Origin: Amoebophrya sp. A120 | Taxonomy: Eukaryota > Sar > Dinophyceae > Syndiniales > Amoebophryaceae | Length of the DNA stretch: 64,000 nucleotides | Reading direction: 5' to 3' | Assembly (NCBI GenBank): GCA_905178155.1 | Contig: CAJINV010000017.1 | Location: forward strand, 1,472,269 to 1,536,268 | Shown here: piece after piece, positions 21,140-33,003 of the stretch | Position numbering within the stretch: the stretch's first letter is position 1 | Layout: each line of letters opens with the position of its first letter | Notes under the pieces: model-generated | The model's database searches: none | The model's input: the letters and a program-made list of their open reading frames with translations, nothing else | Told to the model about the DNA's origin: nothing | Position numbers and translations under genes: made by a program

Positions 21140-24100
21140 ATGGAAAAAGCCATAGTGAATCGGTGGAACGACTTCGACCCCCTCGAGGAGGTCATATTGG
21201 GAATCGCGGATGACGCCTGCTTCCCGCCGATGGAGCCCGCTTGCCAGTCCGAATTTAACGACCAATACACGAAATACGGTACAAGCACATGCTGCCTTTG
21301 TTTGTCATGTGGAAAGAACCCGATGAATTTGTATCCGGAAGAACTGGACCGCAATCGATTTTTTTTTCGAGTGCCTCTGCAAGCACAAAAAATGTGATAA
21401 ATTGCCTTGCAGCTCACCACGCAGGAGCAGTGACTAACATAGTGAAGATGAAAATCACAAAGAATGAAGGTTCTTTCATGAAATGTTACCAGGTGCCAAG
21501 ATGAGCCACCCCTTCTCGGAGTATTTGCCGTGGCCAACAGGACCCAAGCTCAAGCGCTTTATTGACGGCGCAAATAAGGAGCTTGAGGGTACAACTTCCG
21601 ATTCTGGTTTTTCGAAACAAGTGCGACAAGGGTATTCGCTACCGGTCAGAAATGCAACATCTTCTTTCATTTTCCGTATTCCATTTTGTCGCCTCACGCT
21701 TGCGAAGATGAAAAGTAAACTCGTGAGTTCGTTCATCTACCCAAAATAAAAGGCATGAAGGACGTCCTGGAAGGCGAGGGTGTGATTGTGAAGAGGCCAG
21801 ACCGCAAGTTGTGCAACTTCAATGTCCAGACAAAAACGCCAGACTTCGAGTCACCAAACCAGTACTGCGTCGTGTGCCCAAGAGACGTCGTGATGACCGT
21901 CGGTATAATTGTCGGCGTTGCAGGACAACTGTTGCTGTTCTTTCTGATGGGTTGTTCGTGCATGACACTGTACTGCTGAGGTTTGCATGATGGAAAGATA
22001 ATTTTTTATCTACACGTATATAGTAATTGCTGCTGGTGCAGCACTTCATCTTTCAAGCTCACTAAATACATTTTTTTCCACAGGTAACGAGATCGTGGAG
22101 GCCACGATGTGCAAGAGAAGTCGATTTTTTGAGTACCGACCCTTCCGAACGTTGATCCGGGAATATTTCGACGCCGACCCCCGGATGATCTGGACCGCGG
22201 CACCAAAACCCATGATGGGACCGGACTCCTACAACACAGACTTCTGGAACTGGACAGTCGAGGAAAGGATTGAGAGGATGCACAAATACGAATACTGCCT
22301 GTCGGAGAAGGAAGTATGAGAATGAGTTTTTTGTTTGCAGCTTGCCATGTAGTGCAAATCGCCGCACTACAAATCATCATATTGCGTCGCAGCTTTCGCA
22401 AAACAAAAGCAAAACCGCCTCATCTCACTTCTATCGTGTCAATGTCCCAACATCGAAACTTCTCAGATAATGTTCGACGCTGCGGACTGCCTCCTAATTG
22501 GAAACATGATGTTCGTGCAACAGTCTATGGTCACCAATCTCGCCGGAATCCGATGGTTGAAGAGGCATTTCGCGCCAAAGGGAATTCAGGTATAGAACTT
22601 TTACAGGGGTGGGCCCTCTGATGATTTTGTGCTTTTTTCGTCCTCTTGGAGTGCACAGAGCTCGTGTAAAAGCGCTCCTTACTGATGTTACTTGACATGA
22701 GCAAATTACGAGCAAGATTTGGAATACTCAATACTAAGGTCCACACCCTGCACTTTCCCTATGACCTCTACCCATCACACACCGACTGCACCTTCGTCGC
22801 CGTGAACGGGCACACTGTGTTGACAAATCCGGACAGGCTATCCAAGGAAAAACTGTGTTAGAGTAGGTGCTTGGAGTGACAGCATGACAACTTTGTTTTG
22901 CATGACAGAGAAAGCCTGTCGCGCACACCTGGAGGGCGCAAGCCTCGTACCATACCATACCATGCACAGCTGGCACCTGAAAACGCATATGAAAGACGAT
23001 TTCATGGCTGAATAGCATGACAAATGTAAGTGTATTGCATTATCTGCATCACGGACTTACAGTTGCGCACTTTTTTTCTCGCATACAAGCCGGTGGTGGA
23101 AGAGGAAGTGAAAATCTTCAAGCAGAATGACTGGAGGCTGGTACTAGACGAGATGGTTTGAAATTTCTAATGCGTCACACGAATGCAAAAGAAATTTGTA
23201 TTGCGTCACACGAAATGTACGATATTTATGTTTATCAGGTCGATGTGCCCTACTACACGACCGACAAGGAGCACCCGCCCATGTGCCAGTCTTCCAGGTG
23301 GCTCTCTATTTATCCTGCGTAAAAACGTCCCCAAGCCCAACCCAGAGTCAAAATGGGAATTTTGGTTGTCGCGCAGGATTTGCTTCTAGACAGAGCAACA
23401 GATTTTGGTCCTCGCGCATGACAGGTGTGGAATCGTCGTCTACTTAGTCGTATCTGACTAGTGCTGTAGCCTCACGAGAAATTGATGAAATGGGTCAGCT
23501 TATCCTGATGTATGAGATGGAGAGGATGACAAAGTCCCAGACAGCATTAGAAAATGCGTCTCATGGGGCTGCGGATGACACACATGCAAAGTATGCAGAT
23601 CTGCATGAGAGCTCTGCGGTAGGGACGTTTACGTTTTTCCACACGATACTGCGAACCTGTTCTCCATCACGCCAAACAAAATCGTCTGCGAGGAGGGTTT
23701 ATGGATTGCAAAACGATCGCGCTAGAAGTGGGAATCGCATCACAATATCTTTTGCCAGATTCAACAAGAGAACAAACGGCGTTTGTCATGCAGAATCAGG
23801 TACATACAAAATCAAAACAAATGTTATGCAGGGTTGCAATTAGTACGAGCGCGATGGTTTTGCACAGGATACGGCGAGAAGCCGCTGATCAACTATTTGG
23901 AGGGTGAGCTCGGTTTTGACGTCATTGGCGTGCCGTACAGACAGGTAGAAAAGTCATTTTTCATGCATCACAAAAATACGTATCGTACTTCACAAGTGGG
24001 ATGAAAGTTGGGTTTGTATTCATGCTGATTGAGGTGGAGGATGAAAAAATCTGTCGTTCTTGCAAGACAGCTGCGCATCAAAACTAGGTAATTATCCGCA

Positions 24101-24244
24101 AAAAAAAAAAAGGTCTTCGAGTTCGGTGGTTCCCTGCATTGCTCCACCTGGGATGTCCGCAGAACGGGCGGCTGTAAGGATTTTTTCCCGAACCGCGAGG
24201 ATATTGAGGACGTGGGCTTGCACAACCTCACGGACCTGCCGTAA
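21140..24244 (+). CDS. GATM: Glycine amidinotransferase (AGAT)-like enzyme
   Basis: It transfers the amidino group of arginine to glycine or a related amine (creatine/guanidinoacetate-type chemistry). Eleven exons sum to 408 residues, close to the usual length: 21140-21278, 21493-21588, 21753-21902, 22084-22313, 22467-22589, 22739-22838, 23091-23155, 23239-23310, 23654-23696, 23868-23944, 24113-24244. The N-terminus VNRWNDFDPLEEVILGIAD is diagnostic. The catalytic set is present: Asp in MFDAADC, His in SHTDCTF followed by LTNPDR, and Cys in FGGSLHCSTWDVRRTGG. Most introns are short GT-AG (83-214 bp). Introns 6 and 8 are introner elements, and intron 9 carries element-like inverted repeats. 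Exon boundaries around introns 8 and 9 are the least certain. A 20-residue C-terminal extension follows the catalytic motif. Confidence 0.92.
22839..23085 (+). mobile_element. Introner, D-like ends (247 bp)
   Basis: Starts TATCCAAGGAAAAACTGTG; the right end is an imperfect complement ending CTCGCATA. Flanks CAGGC (22834-22838) and CAAGC (23086-23090) differ by one base. Excision gives N-P-D-R-P-V-V-E in frame, matching the NPDRP of amidinotransferases. The interior has several CATGACAA words. Confidence 0.75.
23311..23648 (+). mobile_element. Degenerate family A introner (338 bp)
   Basis: The left end TATCCTGCGTAAAAACGTCC matches family A with one change. The right end GTAGGGACGTTTACG...GATA is an eroded copy. 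Flanking 5-mers CTATT and CTGCG match poorly. Applying the same excision rule gives R-W-L-S-I-N-L-F-S-I, consistent with the WLSMN motif of the family. It appears older than the other A copies. Confidence 0.65.
23697..23867 (+). mobile_element. GT-AG intron with introner-like inverted repeats (171 bp)
   Basis: AGAT intron 9 can be read with canonical ends (GAGG|GTTTATGG ... TTTGCACAG|GATACGG), giving C-E-E-G-Y-G-E-K-P-L. Just inside both ends is an inverted repeat, TGCAAAACNATCGCGCT. It resembles family E (TGCAAAAGTATCG) and is bounded by TATGG and GGATA. A 5-bp direct repeat GCGAG also exists (23688-23692, 23874-23878) and would allow another in-frame join, C-E-K-P-L. Confidence 0.55.
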
Positions 24245-26294
24245 GGAATAAAGCGAAAATCTTCACGAGGTGGAGAAAAAGAAATATAAAATCGAAAAAA
24301 ATAAGTATATGATAGATTCAAAATGGGAGACGATGTGCTGGAGGTGTAGAAAGTAAAAAAGATGACCTCGGCATGATCTTCAAGGAAGTTACTCAACTCG
24401 TTTCAGGCATAGTTTATTACAATTGCATGTTGAAGAAGAACAAGAAATTTACATCTTTATCGACGTAGTAGTTCCCTCGAAATTTAAAGGACTGCTGCAT
24501 CAGAAGATAATTGGATACAACGTCGGCGTACATAGGTTTCCTCGGTGTCACCACTCAACAAATAAATGCACGACTCGCTCGCTTGTGCCGGCGCTTATTG
24601 TGTCTTAAAAAAGCAGCTGTTGTTGAAAAATATACGATATTATGGAAATAAGAGCACCGCGCACCGGCGACCGATAGAGAAAAAAGGTTTCAATACGATT
24701 ACTGCATGTAGTTTGATCAATTTTTTAATCAAACAAACCAGAACTACTAGAACTCGGTCGGTATGGAAGCCGACGCCATGCTCAACACAACTATACCCAA
24801 TTGCGAAAAAAACCTCGTCGCACTGATAAGTATCTAGTTCGCCTAGAAGAAGCAGCAAGCAAAACTCCTATTAGTGGAGTTGACAACCACGGAAACTACT
24901 TTTTTCTTGCACAGCAAGCTTGCAGAATTCTACTGTCGATGAAGATACTGAACGCCGAAAAAAATAGCCGCGAGGACTCAAGCCCGAAGCCAGAAACGAT
25001 GAGCATACGAGAGCGCGATATCAATACCAGTATTGTCAGTCGTATTTTCTTGCCCTGCTACATCTGCCCTTTTGCAACCGAAAATTGGTAGTACAGAAGA
25101 TCGTCCTAGTAAAAAGCACTATAGACAACGTAAAGCATCGCACGTATACACTCGCCGAGCTTGCTAGAGGATCATCTTGACTCTTGTTGCACCTTGCCAG
25201 CCTGTACATTGCAAACGAAAGCAGCTACCTCGTCGCACTCGTAGTATCTGTATCGAGCGCCAGCGCTAGTTCTCTTTCTGCTATTTGGCGCAATACAGGT
25301 TTCTCCTGTATACGGTCACGTAGATGAAACAGAACAAACTAGGATGACCATGACGCGGATGTTACCGAATTATATTTCGACTCGTCTACAACTGTCGTCC
25401 TTCCTGAACAACTAATTGATGACTTGCTATACTACTTCTTGTTAGTACAACACTACCAAGCCTCTCCTCCGTAGTTTATCACCGCATAGTCACGACTTCA
25501 TTTACGACTTGCTCTATCGGAAAATCAAATATTCTTACCAACTACTTCTGCTAAACTACTGACACTCATTGTTACTTTGCTCAGGCCAGAGCTCTGTTAT
25601 CGCCAGAGAAAGAACTTCGGCACCACGATTGATACTATCCTTTCACTAATCTACTGCTTCTTAAATATTGTGCTGCACGGGTAGCAGCGATTATTACGTC
25701 ACTATCTTCCACTTCAACACCGACGATAAAATTGTCCCTGGATTTTGCGCTGTCGTATGTTGCAGCTAAAAATCTTCTATCATTTTCATCGCATCATGAC
25801 TGAACAGAAAGAGAGCCACGACATTGTTGTAAATCGCCAAAGAGGGCGGCCCTCGTATGGGATCCAGTTCTTGGCCCAACAGAGCAGGCGTCGAGCCTGC
25901 CGCTGTTGACATCGCCTCCGTTTTGTTCCGCGAGAAGAACTACATCAACCTTCTTCCCCCATGCTTGGAATTGGTGAAGCAGATGTAAAGGAGGACAAAA
26001 AAAAGAGGATGTAATTATTTTCGATTCTACCTTCATCTCAGCGACAATTTCCATAGGGTACGTATTGATCTTTTTCGTGCCTTAAATATTCCTCTCCTGT
26101 CTGTTCTATGTTGACCATGACAAGTGTAAGTGTGTGTTGTACATTCCTTATGTTATTGAGAGATGTTGTAGAGCCGGCGGTCATGATCTCGAGACGGATT
26201 GGGTTCCGTGCTTCTTATCTATACCATAGCTTTTGAGATTTAACTCGACGAGTTGCTGCAGTTATTCGGAACATCATCAATCTCCATCATCCAA
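24245..26294. other. Long intergenic region, no feature seen
   Basis: About 2 kb, AT-leaning. The longest + frame is 96 codons (24801-25091), with no recognisable family. No element ends, RNA gene or repeat found. Confidence 0.5.
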
Positions 26295-27470
26295 ATGGCC
26301 GCCATCGAGTTTCGGCGCGCCAACTTCAATCTGGAAACTGCGGTAGATGCGGACGTTAGCGCCCCTCTAAAACTCGAGCTCACCTTTGAGGTTCTCGACA
26401 TTTTGCCAAACGCCGTGGAGATGAAGCTTTCCTTTCTGCCGCCGGTAGATTTGGGTAGTTCCGACGACGAGGAGGATGTTTCCGAGGATTGTGAGGGCGC
26501 TGGGAATAACGCTGACGAGGACGACGACGATGTTGAGAATAACAAGACCGAAAAATCTACTGCGAACAAAAGTTCCAAGAAGCAGAAAGCGATTGACAGT
26601 AAAACCCTTTCGATTTTCGTCACCAATCCGGACGAGCAGATCCTGGACGAGATCGAGTGCGGTCCGTTCCAACAGAAGGGCAAGAGGTACGGCGTTCTCA
26701 AACGTTACATTCTCAACTGTTTACATGAATTTGTAATGCAAAACTGCCATCAGGATCAAGGTACTCCGTATGACAAACTGTGCACAATCTTAACAGCATG
26801 ATCATCCGTTCCAAATTTGTAATGCAAAACGCGCAATCTTCTTCCCGCTCTCACTTTTACTGTTCTTGCGTCACAGATTCACTGTTCCGTCACAGATTCG
26901 CGCAACAGTTGAGACTGTAACGTTTGACACCCCCATAAGAGGAGGGTGATTCTGGAAGGCCAGGCCCCGGACTATGACAAAGTTCCGGAGGCGTCGAAGC
27001 TGGACAACGGCGGACTTTTGCTGACTGCGACCTATAAGGAGCAGGAATTCTACCGCTGCGGCTGGTTTCTCTCCCACAATTTCAAGGACCAGAAAGTACA
27101 GCAGGAGTGGCAAGAGACGGGGAAACGCCCACTGACGGTGGATTTCAGGAAGGATTTGCTGCGCCGGGTGGATTTCGAGCACCCAATAGAAAACAGAACG
27201 ATAATCGAGTGGGCGGAGGAACAACCGGAGAACGGGTTGAGAAAAAACGCCGGAAAAATAAATAACGCCAGCAGCGGGCATAATAGCTCCCGATCGAGCG
27301 AAGCGAGCGGCTCGTCTGGTGGTATTCACAGTGGGGAGCAAGAAGAAAGGCACGCGACAAAAAGGCGGAGAGTTCAGGAAGGCGGCGGAAGGGAAAAAGA
27401 CCGTCCGTCGAGCGGCAGGTCCAGAGAAGGTGGTGGAGGGAAGAGTAAGCCGAAGTTTATCATTGAGTAA
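26295..27470 (+). CDS. ASF1: Histone H3-H4 chaperone ASF1
   Basis: ASF1 receives and hands on H3-H4 during replication-coupled and independent nucleosome assembly in the nucleus. Two exons (26295-26687 and 26943-27470) give 306 residues when the introner at 26688 is removed; the start is ATG 26295. Family landmarks: the N-terminal strand AIEFRRANFNLETAVDADVS, LKLELTFEVLDILPNAVEMK, SIFVTNPDEQILDEIECGPF (counterpart of the YDQVLDSVLVGP region), LLLTATYKEQEFYRCGWFLS (equivalent of the GQEFIRVGYYV strand) and KRPLTVDFRKDLLRRVDFEH. A 44-residue Asp/Glu/Asn/Lys insertion (about 54-97) interrupts the core. The C-terminal tail of about 80 residues is Ser/Arg/Gly-rich and basic, instead of the acidic tail of yeast ASF1. 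Confidence 0.92.
26688..26937 (+). mobile_element. Introner family F, copy 1 (250 bp)
   Basis: Left end TACGGCGTTCTCAAACGTTA; right end ...GTAACGTTTGACACCCCCATA. Perfect 5-bp flanks AGAGG (26683-26687, 26938-26942). Removing the element and one repeat joins G-K-R to R-V-I-L-E in frame and restores ASF1. Confidence 0.93.
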
Positions 27471-28351
27471 AAGAAATTTTTTCATCACATGACCGTTGTT
27501 AATGCGAGCAGGCACTAAGACTACTAGTATTTTCATTTTGTTTTTGAGCGACAGCTGCGAGGAAGATCTCACCGCTCCCATTGCGCGACTTATATATAGA
27601 GTTGCGGACGTGGTCCTGGTATGGTTGTTGATTGGAAGACATGTTCATAAGAATAAACAAGAATCTGCAGAAATAAATCTGCAACGGCCCTCCCAACGAT
27701 CTCGATCATTCACGAAGATGAGGATCTATGCTAGAAATAATCGGAGCTTGTTGCGATCATGTTGCGTAGTTACCACAAGAAGCGTTCTTGCAGCTGCTAA
27801 ATAAAGTTCATTTTCGCTGTGCTAGCGCCGGATCTTTACGACAAACAAACCGGATCACTAGAAAGAAGCTCATCAAATTTAGGCCGCATTTTTTATCCGC
27901 TACTTCGTCACTCAGTACCGGACGCGGAGAACAGAGACGCGGATGCTGTGTGTGGTACTGTTGAATCTGGACACGAAAGCTGCAACGTACTTAATGGTCT
28001 TGTTGTGCGATCCCCTATATAGTCTTGGTACCGGAATTACAACCCTGTTTCTTCGTACAACTTCAAGTTTCCAACCACGATAACGATAACAACACCAAAC
28101 CAGGGCAATTATTCGGTGCTTTCGCTGCACATGCAATTTTACAGTAAGTAGAGATCAGTCTGCCGATCTTTATCTATCAGACCCTACGAAAGACAAGGTC
28201 TCATTTTTGATCTTTCCTTCGCCTTCCTTCAAACTTTTTTCCTACATTACTGATTCATTTCCGTGATCTTTCGCCACGACCGCGCGAGCGATCTACTATT
28301 TACGAATTTAACAAGAGTTAGACTTTGAAGAACAGAACCCAGCAAGAAAAA
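27471..28351. other. Intergenic, no feature seen
   Basis: About 880 bases with no frame or element of note. Confidence 0.5.
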
Positions 28352-29742
28352 ATGTCTCGCGACGCCGGCAAGCTTGCAGTGTTCAACCTGCCCGATGACT
28401 GCAAGGAATCGGAATTGGAAGACCTGTTCGGAAAGTACGGAAAACTGACCCGTGCCTGCATCCGGCAAACCCGGGGAGGCGACACCATGGCGTTTGTGGA
28501 GTTCACCGATTCAAGGGACGCCGAGGACGCAAAAAAGGACCGGTACATATTTATTATAAGTTGGTTTTATTGCGGTCCTCATACATGGAGCAGCAGGTTT
28601 CACTTACACTTAGGTATTAATTTAATACCATGACAAGTTTTGTTTCGTTCGTCATCTCATACTCAGCAAGTTACTTAAAAGATGCAATGACTACAACAGC
28701 CACGGTTACGAGTTTGCCGATCGCCGTCTCCGCGTGGAATTCTCTGCCGTACCGCGTGGCGGCCGCGGGGACTCTCGGGGGCGCAAGGACTCCCGCGGAC
28801 GACGAGATTCCCGCCGCCGAGGAGGCCGCCGCTCCCCGCCGAGAAAGGGAAAGGGCAAGGGCGTGGGATTGCGAGACTCGTATTTCTCTTGGTTTTTGTT
28901 TTCTATCAGTCGATAAAGGACAACGAACTGCATTTGAATTTGATACTAACGAGGTAGTACGCAGTGGATTTTTCTTTTCTTCCGCTTGTTCTAGTTCTCA
29001 ATGTTAATTCTGGCATCATGAGGAAGCGCAATACAAATGTTCCAGGTATCACAAGGTTGAGGTGTCAGGGATGCCGGAGACCGCGTCGTGGCAAGATGTC
29101 AAGGACTTCCTGCGCAAGGCTGCAGCCGTCAAGTTTACGGACGTATAGACTTCTTTATTTTTCCGAAGGCTGTAGCTGTTATTTCCGTATCCGTGCCATA
29201 CTCTGTCATGCGTACATCAAATGTATCTCGACGTGGTCATTCTTCTGGCATCTGTCATTGGGTTGCAGCAGGTATCATAGTTATTCATAGTTGCTGCAAA
29301 AGCATCAGCATGAGGATGAAAAATTACCATCACAGATCGACCCCCACCACCGTGACGTGGGTATCGGCGGATTTGATGATGAGAAAGAAGCCGCGCGGGC
29401 GGTGAAGGACCTCGACGACACTACCTTCACGGCGCGTGATGGTACTTGAACTTTGCTTACTTTGCTCTGTAGTTGTTTTTCTTTTTGCTGCATCCTTTAC
29501 ATGTATGACATTCACAACGACAACTTGGGCATAATGCTAGAATTCGTTGCCGTTGCGCCAACACCATGCCAAAACAGTATCGCTACTTGTATTTACAACA
29601 TTTAGGTGAGAAGAAGCGCGTGCGCGTGCGACTGCTCGGCGCACCCGGCGAGGCGGGTGGAAATCGTTCCCGTTCCCGATCTCGTTCCCCTGCGGGCGGC
29701 CGCTCCCGATCCCGCTCCCGTAGCCGCGGCAGCCGTCGCTAA
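28352..29742 (+). CDS. SR splicing factor with two RRMs, SRSF1 type
   Basis: A 242-residue pre-mRNA splicing regulator in five exons (28352-28542, 28682-28879, 29046-29142, 29336-29441, 29606-29742), all joined by GT-AG introns of 139-193 bp. RRM1 (about residues 6-78) shows RNP2 KLAVFNLP, RNP1 DTMAFVEFTD and the SRSF1-like ending DAEDAKKDR...RLRVEF. A Gly/Arg/Ser linker follows. RRM2 has the signature SWQDVKD (SWQDLKD in SRSF1), which marks the pseudo-RRM of this subfamily, then VKDLDDTTFTARDGEKKRVR. The C-terminus is a short RS domain (SRSRSRSPAGGRSRSRSRSR) ending RGSRR. It binds exonic enhancers and promotes splice-site choice, which is relevant in a genome with many irregular introns. This gene contains no introner. 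Confidence 0.93.
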
Positions 29743-31476
29743 GCTGATCAGGTTGATGGTAGTTGTGAGCAGGGTTGGAAACACCAACGAAAATGTTTCT
29801 CACAACGTCGATGCGATACCGATAGTTCCGGAGGGCAACTCTTCAGCTTTTTTTATCGTGGCTTTTTACTATAAGAATCACATGATCACGCGACACAACT
29901 GGATGTTCATCGAAAGGAATCTCTTTTTTTCACAGCGTAGCAAGACGAGCACAGCGAAAACTTTACTAGAGCATACAGAGAACTACAGAACTACGGAAGG
30001 TACTATTTGTTAAAAAACGGATAGGATCCTATATCGGGATCTAGATCAACGTCAACCACCGCCACGCGGATGGGGGACCTGGAACGCGGAAGAACCTATT
30101 GCAACTTAGTACGAATTATGATAAACCGTTGAAGAAATACGGTGGACCACCGCTCGGATAGCGAGCACGGCGACTTCTCCAATCGTCAACGCTTCTATTC
30201 CTGCAGCTGAAGACCACGTCAGGCTGTACTACTAGTAGATCAACTCCGTCGACAATATATACACCGAAGACGAATAAACCGGATAAAGCAGCAAGGGATT
30301 CTGATAGCATAGCGTGCTTCAATCATGCACATGACAATTATGTATCTACAACGGTGGGTGGACGAGAGGAGGAAGGACCGGCAAAGATACCAAGGAATTC
30401 CGCAGTTGTATTTTTTTATGAAAACAAACAAGCGATGCTGGGACGATGTTTAATCTGCTTGCAATATGACCACGTTGACAGCAACAGCTGCGTGGTGCTG
30501 ACGAGCATGAAAGCTGCACAACTAGTGATTGCACGACGGTGTTGACCCATAGTACAACCACCTCGTGCTACAAAAATCCCTTGCCAAAGATAAATGAAAC
30601 TTGTTTCGCATTCGACGCAGAAGTTCGAAAAGATGAAGGCCAGCTGGAACAAAAGCGCAGGGAATGAAACCAGAACGGAAAAAAAAAAACCTTTTCGTCC
30701 TCGTGTTTGATGTTCGGAACTGAGCCACTCAGGCTTCTGAAAATTCGAACACTGTAAGAACCACATATCCTAGCGCACACAGAGTCCTATCAACTTGACA
30801 ACGAGACAGCTCTATATGCGCTCCTTCGGTGAATAAGTCAGATTCTTTGCTGCAGTGTCTGTGCTTGTGTGTGCAATTTGAATTGTGATCTTCCAAATTG
30901 GAAAGGAAAGTGAAGATCAGATGAAGGCCTGAGTCACTATAAATGATCGCATCAGTAGTTCTTGTACCTGCGCAAGTACCAACGATCATGACAATGCTCG
31001 GTCTTCCCTCCTAGGTCGAAATGATGTTCATCTGTAATTAAGTTTGCATATTATTGGGCGACTTCGCCACGGAAAAATCTTCCACCTCCTGGATCCTGCG
31101 CTATTCGGCTCGGATGAGGGGTGTTTAGTCGGTAGAAAAGTATAGTTTTGAAGTTCTTTCGCTGATGTGTAGTTTGGTTTGTCGCGATATAATTTTTGCT
31201 CTGTTCTTGCAATAACAAATGCTACAGTGACTGCGACAAAGTGAAAGCTTGAGGACCTTGAGGACGGACTAGTTTTTATTGCTCCACTTCATGTCGATCA
31301 CGACCGGGACTGGCCACGTTGTCGCGTTAATGTGATCACTCTATTTCGCTTTCGTTCCTTTTATTCTTTTCATCTTCGACACTTACTTTTGGCTTTCCAC
31401 TTCAACATCGACATTATGTAAAATAAAATGCGGTAGAATTATAAATCGAGAACCAAAACGAGAACCACGACGAGCC
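29743..31476. other. Long intergenic region, no feature seen
   Basis: About 1.7 kb, no long frame, element ends or RNA gene recognised. A-run at 30680-30689. Confidence 0.5.
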
Positions 31477-33003
31477 ATGGAGTCTTATTGCCTCCGCGTC
31501 ACCGGAGATGAGGAGTACCCGGAAGCGGGAACCAGCGACACAGAGGTCGAGGTCTGGTGGACACGACGGCCAGACATGTTCAACGATGCTGTACTGCAGC
31601 GACCACCTAAAAAACGAGCATCAGTGGAACGACGCAGCGTTGTAGTATTACGCGGGGCCAGTGAAGACATCAAGGGCCGCGTATGCGGCTGGCCGGTTGA
31701 AGGGACACCTGAAAATAAAGGATGTTGCGTCGTCGAAAGGGAGGACGACCCAGAGGACCATTATTCTGACACGGCCTCGAGCTGCAGCCACCTTACCAGC
31801 GATGAGGATTCTGACGATAGTACGGACGAAAGGAGAGGAGATGGTCGTTGTACGGTTGAGACCACATCAAGGGCTACTCCTTGTAATTTAGCATCGAGGA
31901 AACTGGCTTTGAGAATCAGAAAATCCGCGACTTTTTTCCGGCAATTGAACGCGATGGATTTTCTCGATCGGCTGAAGCATTACCCGCACAGAAAAATGCT
32001 GTTATACTACGCCGCCAATCGGATTTGGCCCAGTGCACTCGCGTTGGTAGACTGCTGTGTCTTGCTTGGGACGACGAAAGAGGAACTGCTGGTGTCGCGG
32101 CATGGAAGTTGCAATGCCGTTGACGAGCAGAGTCCAGAAAAACTATCAAATCCGGCTACTTCGGATGAAGAATATGGTTCGACGGTTCATCTCCTCGAGC
32201 TCGGCTGCGGGCTTGGGGTAACCGGAATGCTGATGCACAAACTAGGCTGGTTCGAAAAAACGGTGCTAACGGATCTGGAGGAGGTTGTGGCGGAGGTGGA
32301 AGCCAATATTGCTCGAAATTTCGCATCTCAACATAATTGCGGCACAGGCACTACTAGCAGGACAAGCAGCATTACAGCCTGCCCATTTGATTGGACAGAT
32401 GACAAGGCTTTGGAAAGAGTGTTCGAAACGCTCCTGCAAACTGGAGAGGACAGCGGGGATAAAAAAGAACCGTCGAAAGAGCAAGTAGAACAAGAACGCT
32501 TCGGAGGTCTTCCAAAGAGACGAAGCCGTGATCTTTTCATCGCTTGCGCGGACTGCATCCACAAACCGCTGTATGGTGCGGACTGCGTCGATTTTCTCTA
32601 CACCGCTCTGTCTCGGGTTTTCCAACACACGAAGGAGAAAAGCGATTTTCGAAGAGTGACCGCTCTGGTTGCGTGTGAGCACAGAAGTCCCGACGACGGC
32701 GTGGCGGAGTTTATGGAGAGAGTGAAGCAGCTTCCCGGTCGTGTAATACGAAAAACGGACGAGGAGCAAACAGGATCTAGTACTGTCGACCCGCCATGGA
32801 CTTCCGCTACCACGATTGACTACGAGAATTTGGTGAACACGATTGACAACGAGGAGCATAATCGATTGAAGCCTCTTTTCTGCGAAGCGGGAAATGACGA
32901 CAGTGAGGATCATCATTCCAGTTGTTCCTACAACACCTTTCAGCAGTGCTCCACCGGCTCGGTTGAGGTTGTGAAGCTCGTTTGGGAAAGACCAGCACAA
33001 TAG
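31477..33003 (+). CDS. Lysine-methyltransferase-like protein (FAM86/METTL21 type, Methyltransf_16)
   Basis: A 508-residue intronless frame from ATG 31477. The first 160 residues are acidic and Ser/Thr-rich, with no recognisable fold. From about residue 165 comes the catalytic core: YYAANRIWPSALALVDCC (the W-P-SA motif of the family), LLELGCGLGVTGMLMHKLGW as SAM-binding motif I near residue 238, VLTDLEEVVAEVEANIARNF as motif post-I, ACPFDWTDD, and DLFIACADCIHKPLYGADCV in place of the D-(V/I)-xx-Y motif. The tail VALVACEHRSP corresponds to the last strands. Members methylate Lys on proteins such as eEF2 or chaperones, but the target here is unknown. Confidence 0.8.
   Translation: MESYCLRVTGDEEYPEAGTSDTEVEVWWTRRPDMFNDAVLQRPPKKRASVERRSVVVLRGASEDIKGRVCGWPVEGTPENKGCCVVEREDDPEDHYSDTASSCSHLTSDEDSDDSTDERRGDGRCTVETTSRATPCNLASRKLALRIRKSATFFRQLNAMDFLDRLKHYPHRKMLLYYAANRIWPSALALVDCCVLLGTTKEELLVSRHGSCNAVDEQSPEKLSNPATSDEEYGSTVHLLELGCGLGVTGMLMHKLGWFEKTVLTDLEEVVAEVEANIARNFASQHNCGTGTTSRTSSITACPFDWTDDKALERVFETLLQTGEDSGDKKEPSKEQVEQERFGGLPKRRSRDLFIACADCIHKPLYGADCVDFLYTALSRVFQHTKEKSDFRRVTALVACEHRSPDDGVAEFMERVKQLPGRVIRKTDEEQTGSSTVDPPWTSATTIDYENLVNTIDNEEHNRLKPLFCEAGNDDSEDHHSSCSYNTFQQCSTGSVEVVKLVWERPAQ

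Noticed and set aside
20786-21265. 159-codon minus-strand frame
   Set aside because: Overlaps the AGAT first exon antisense and has no recognisable family.
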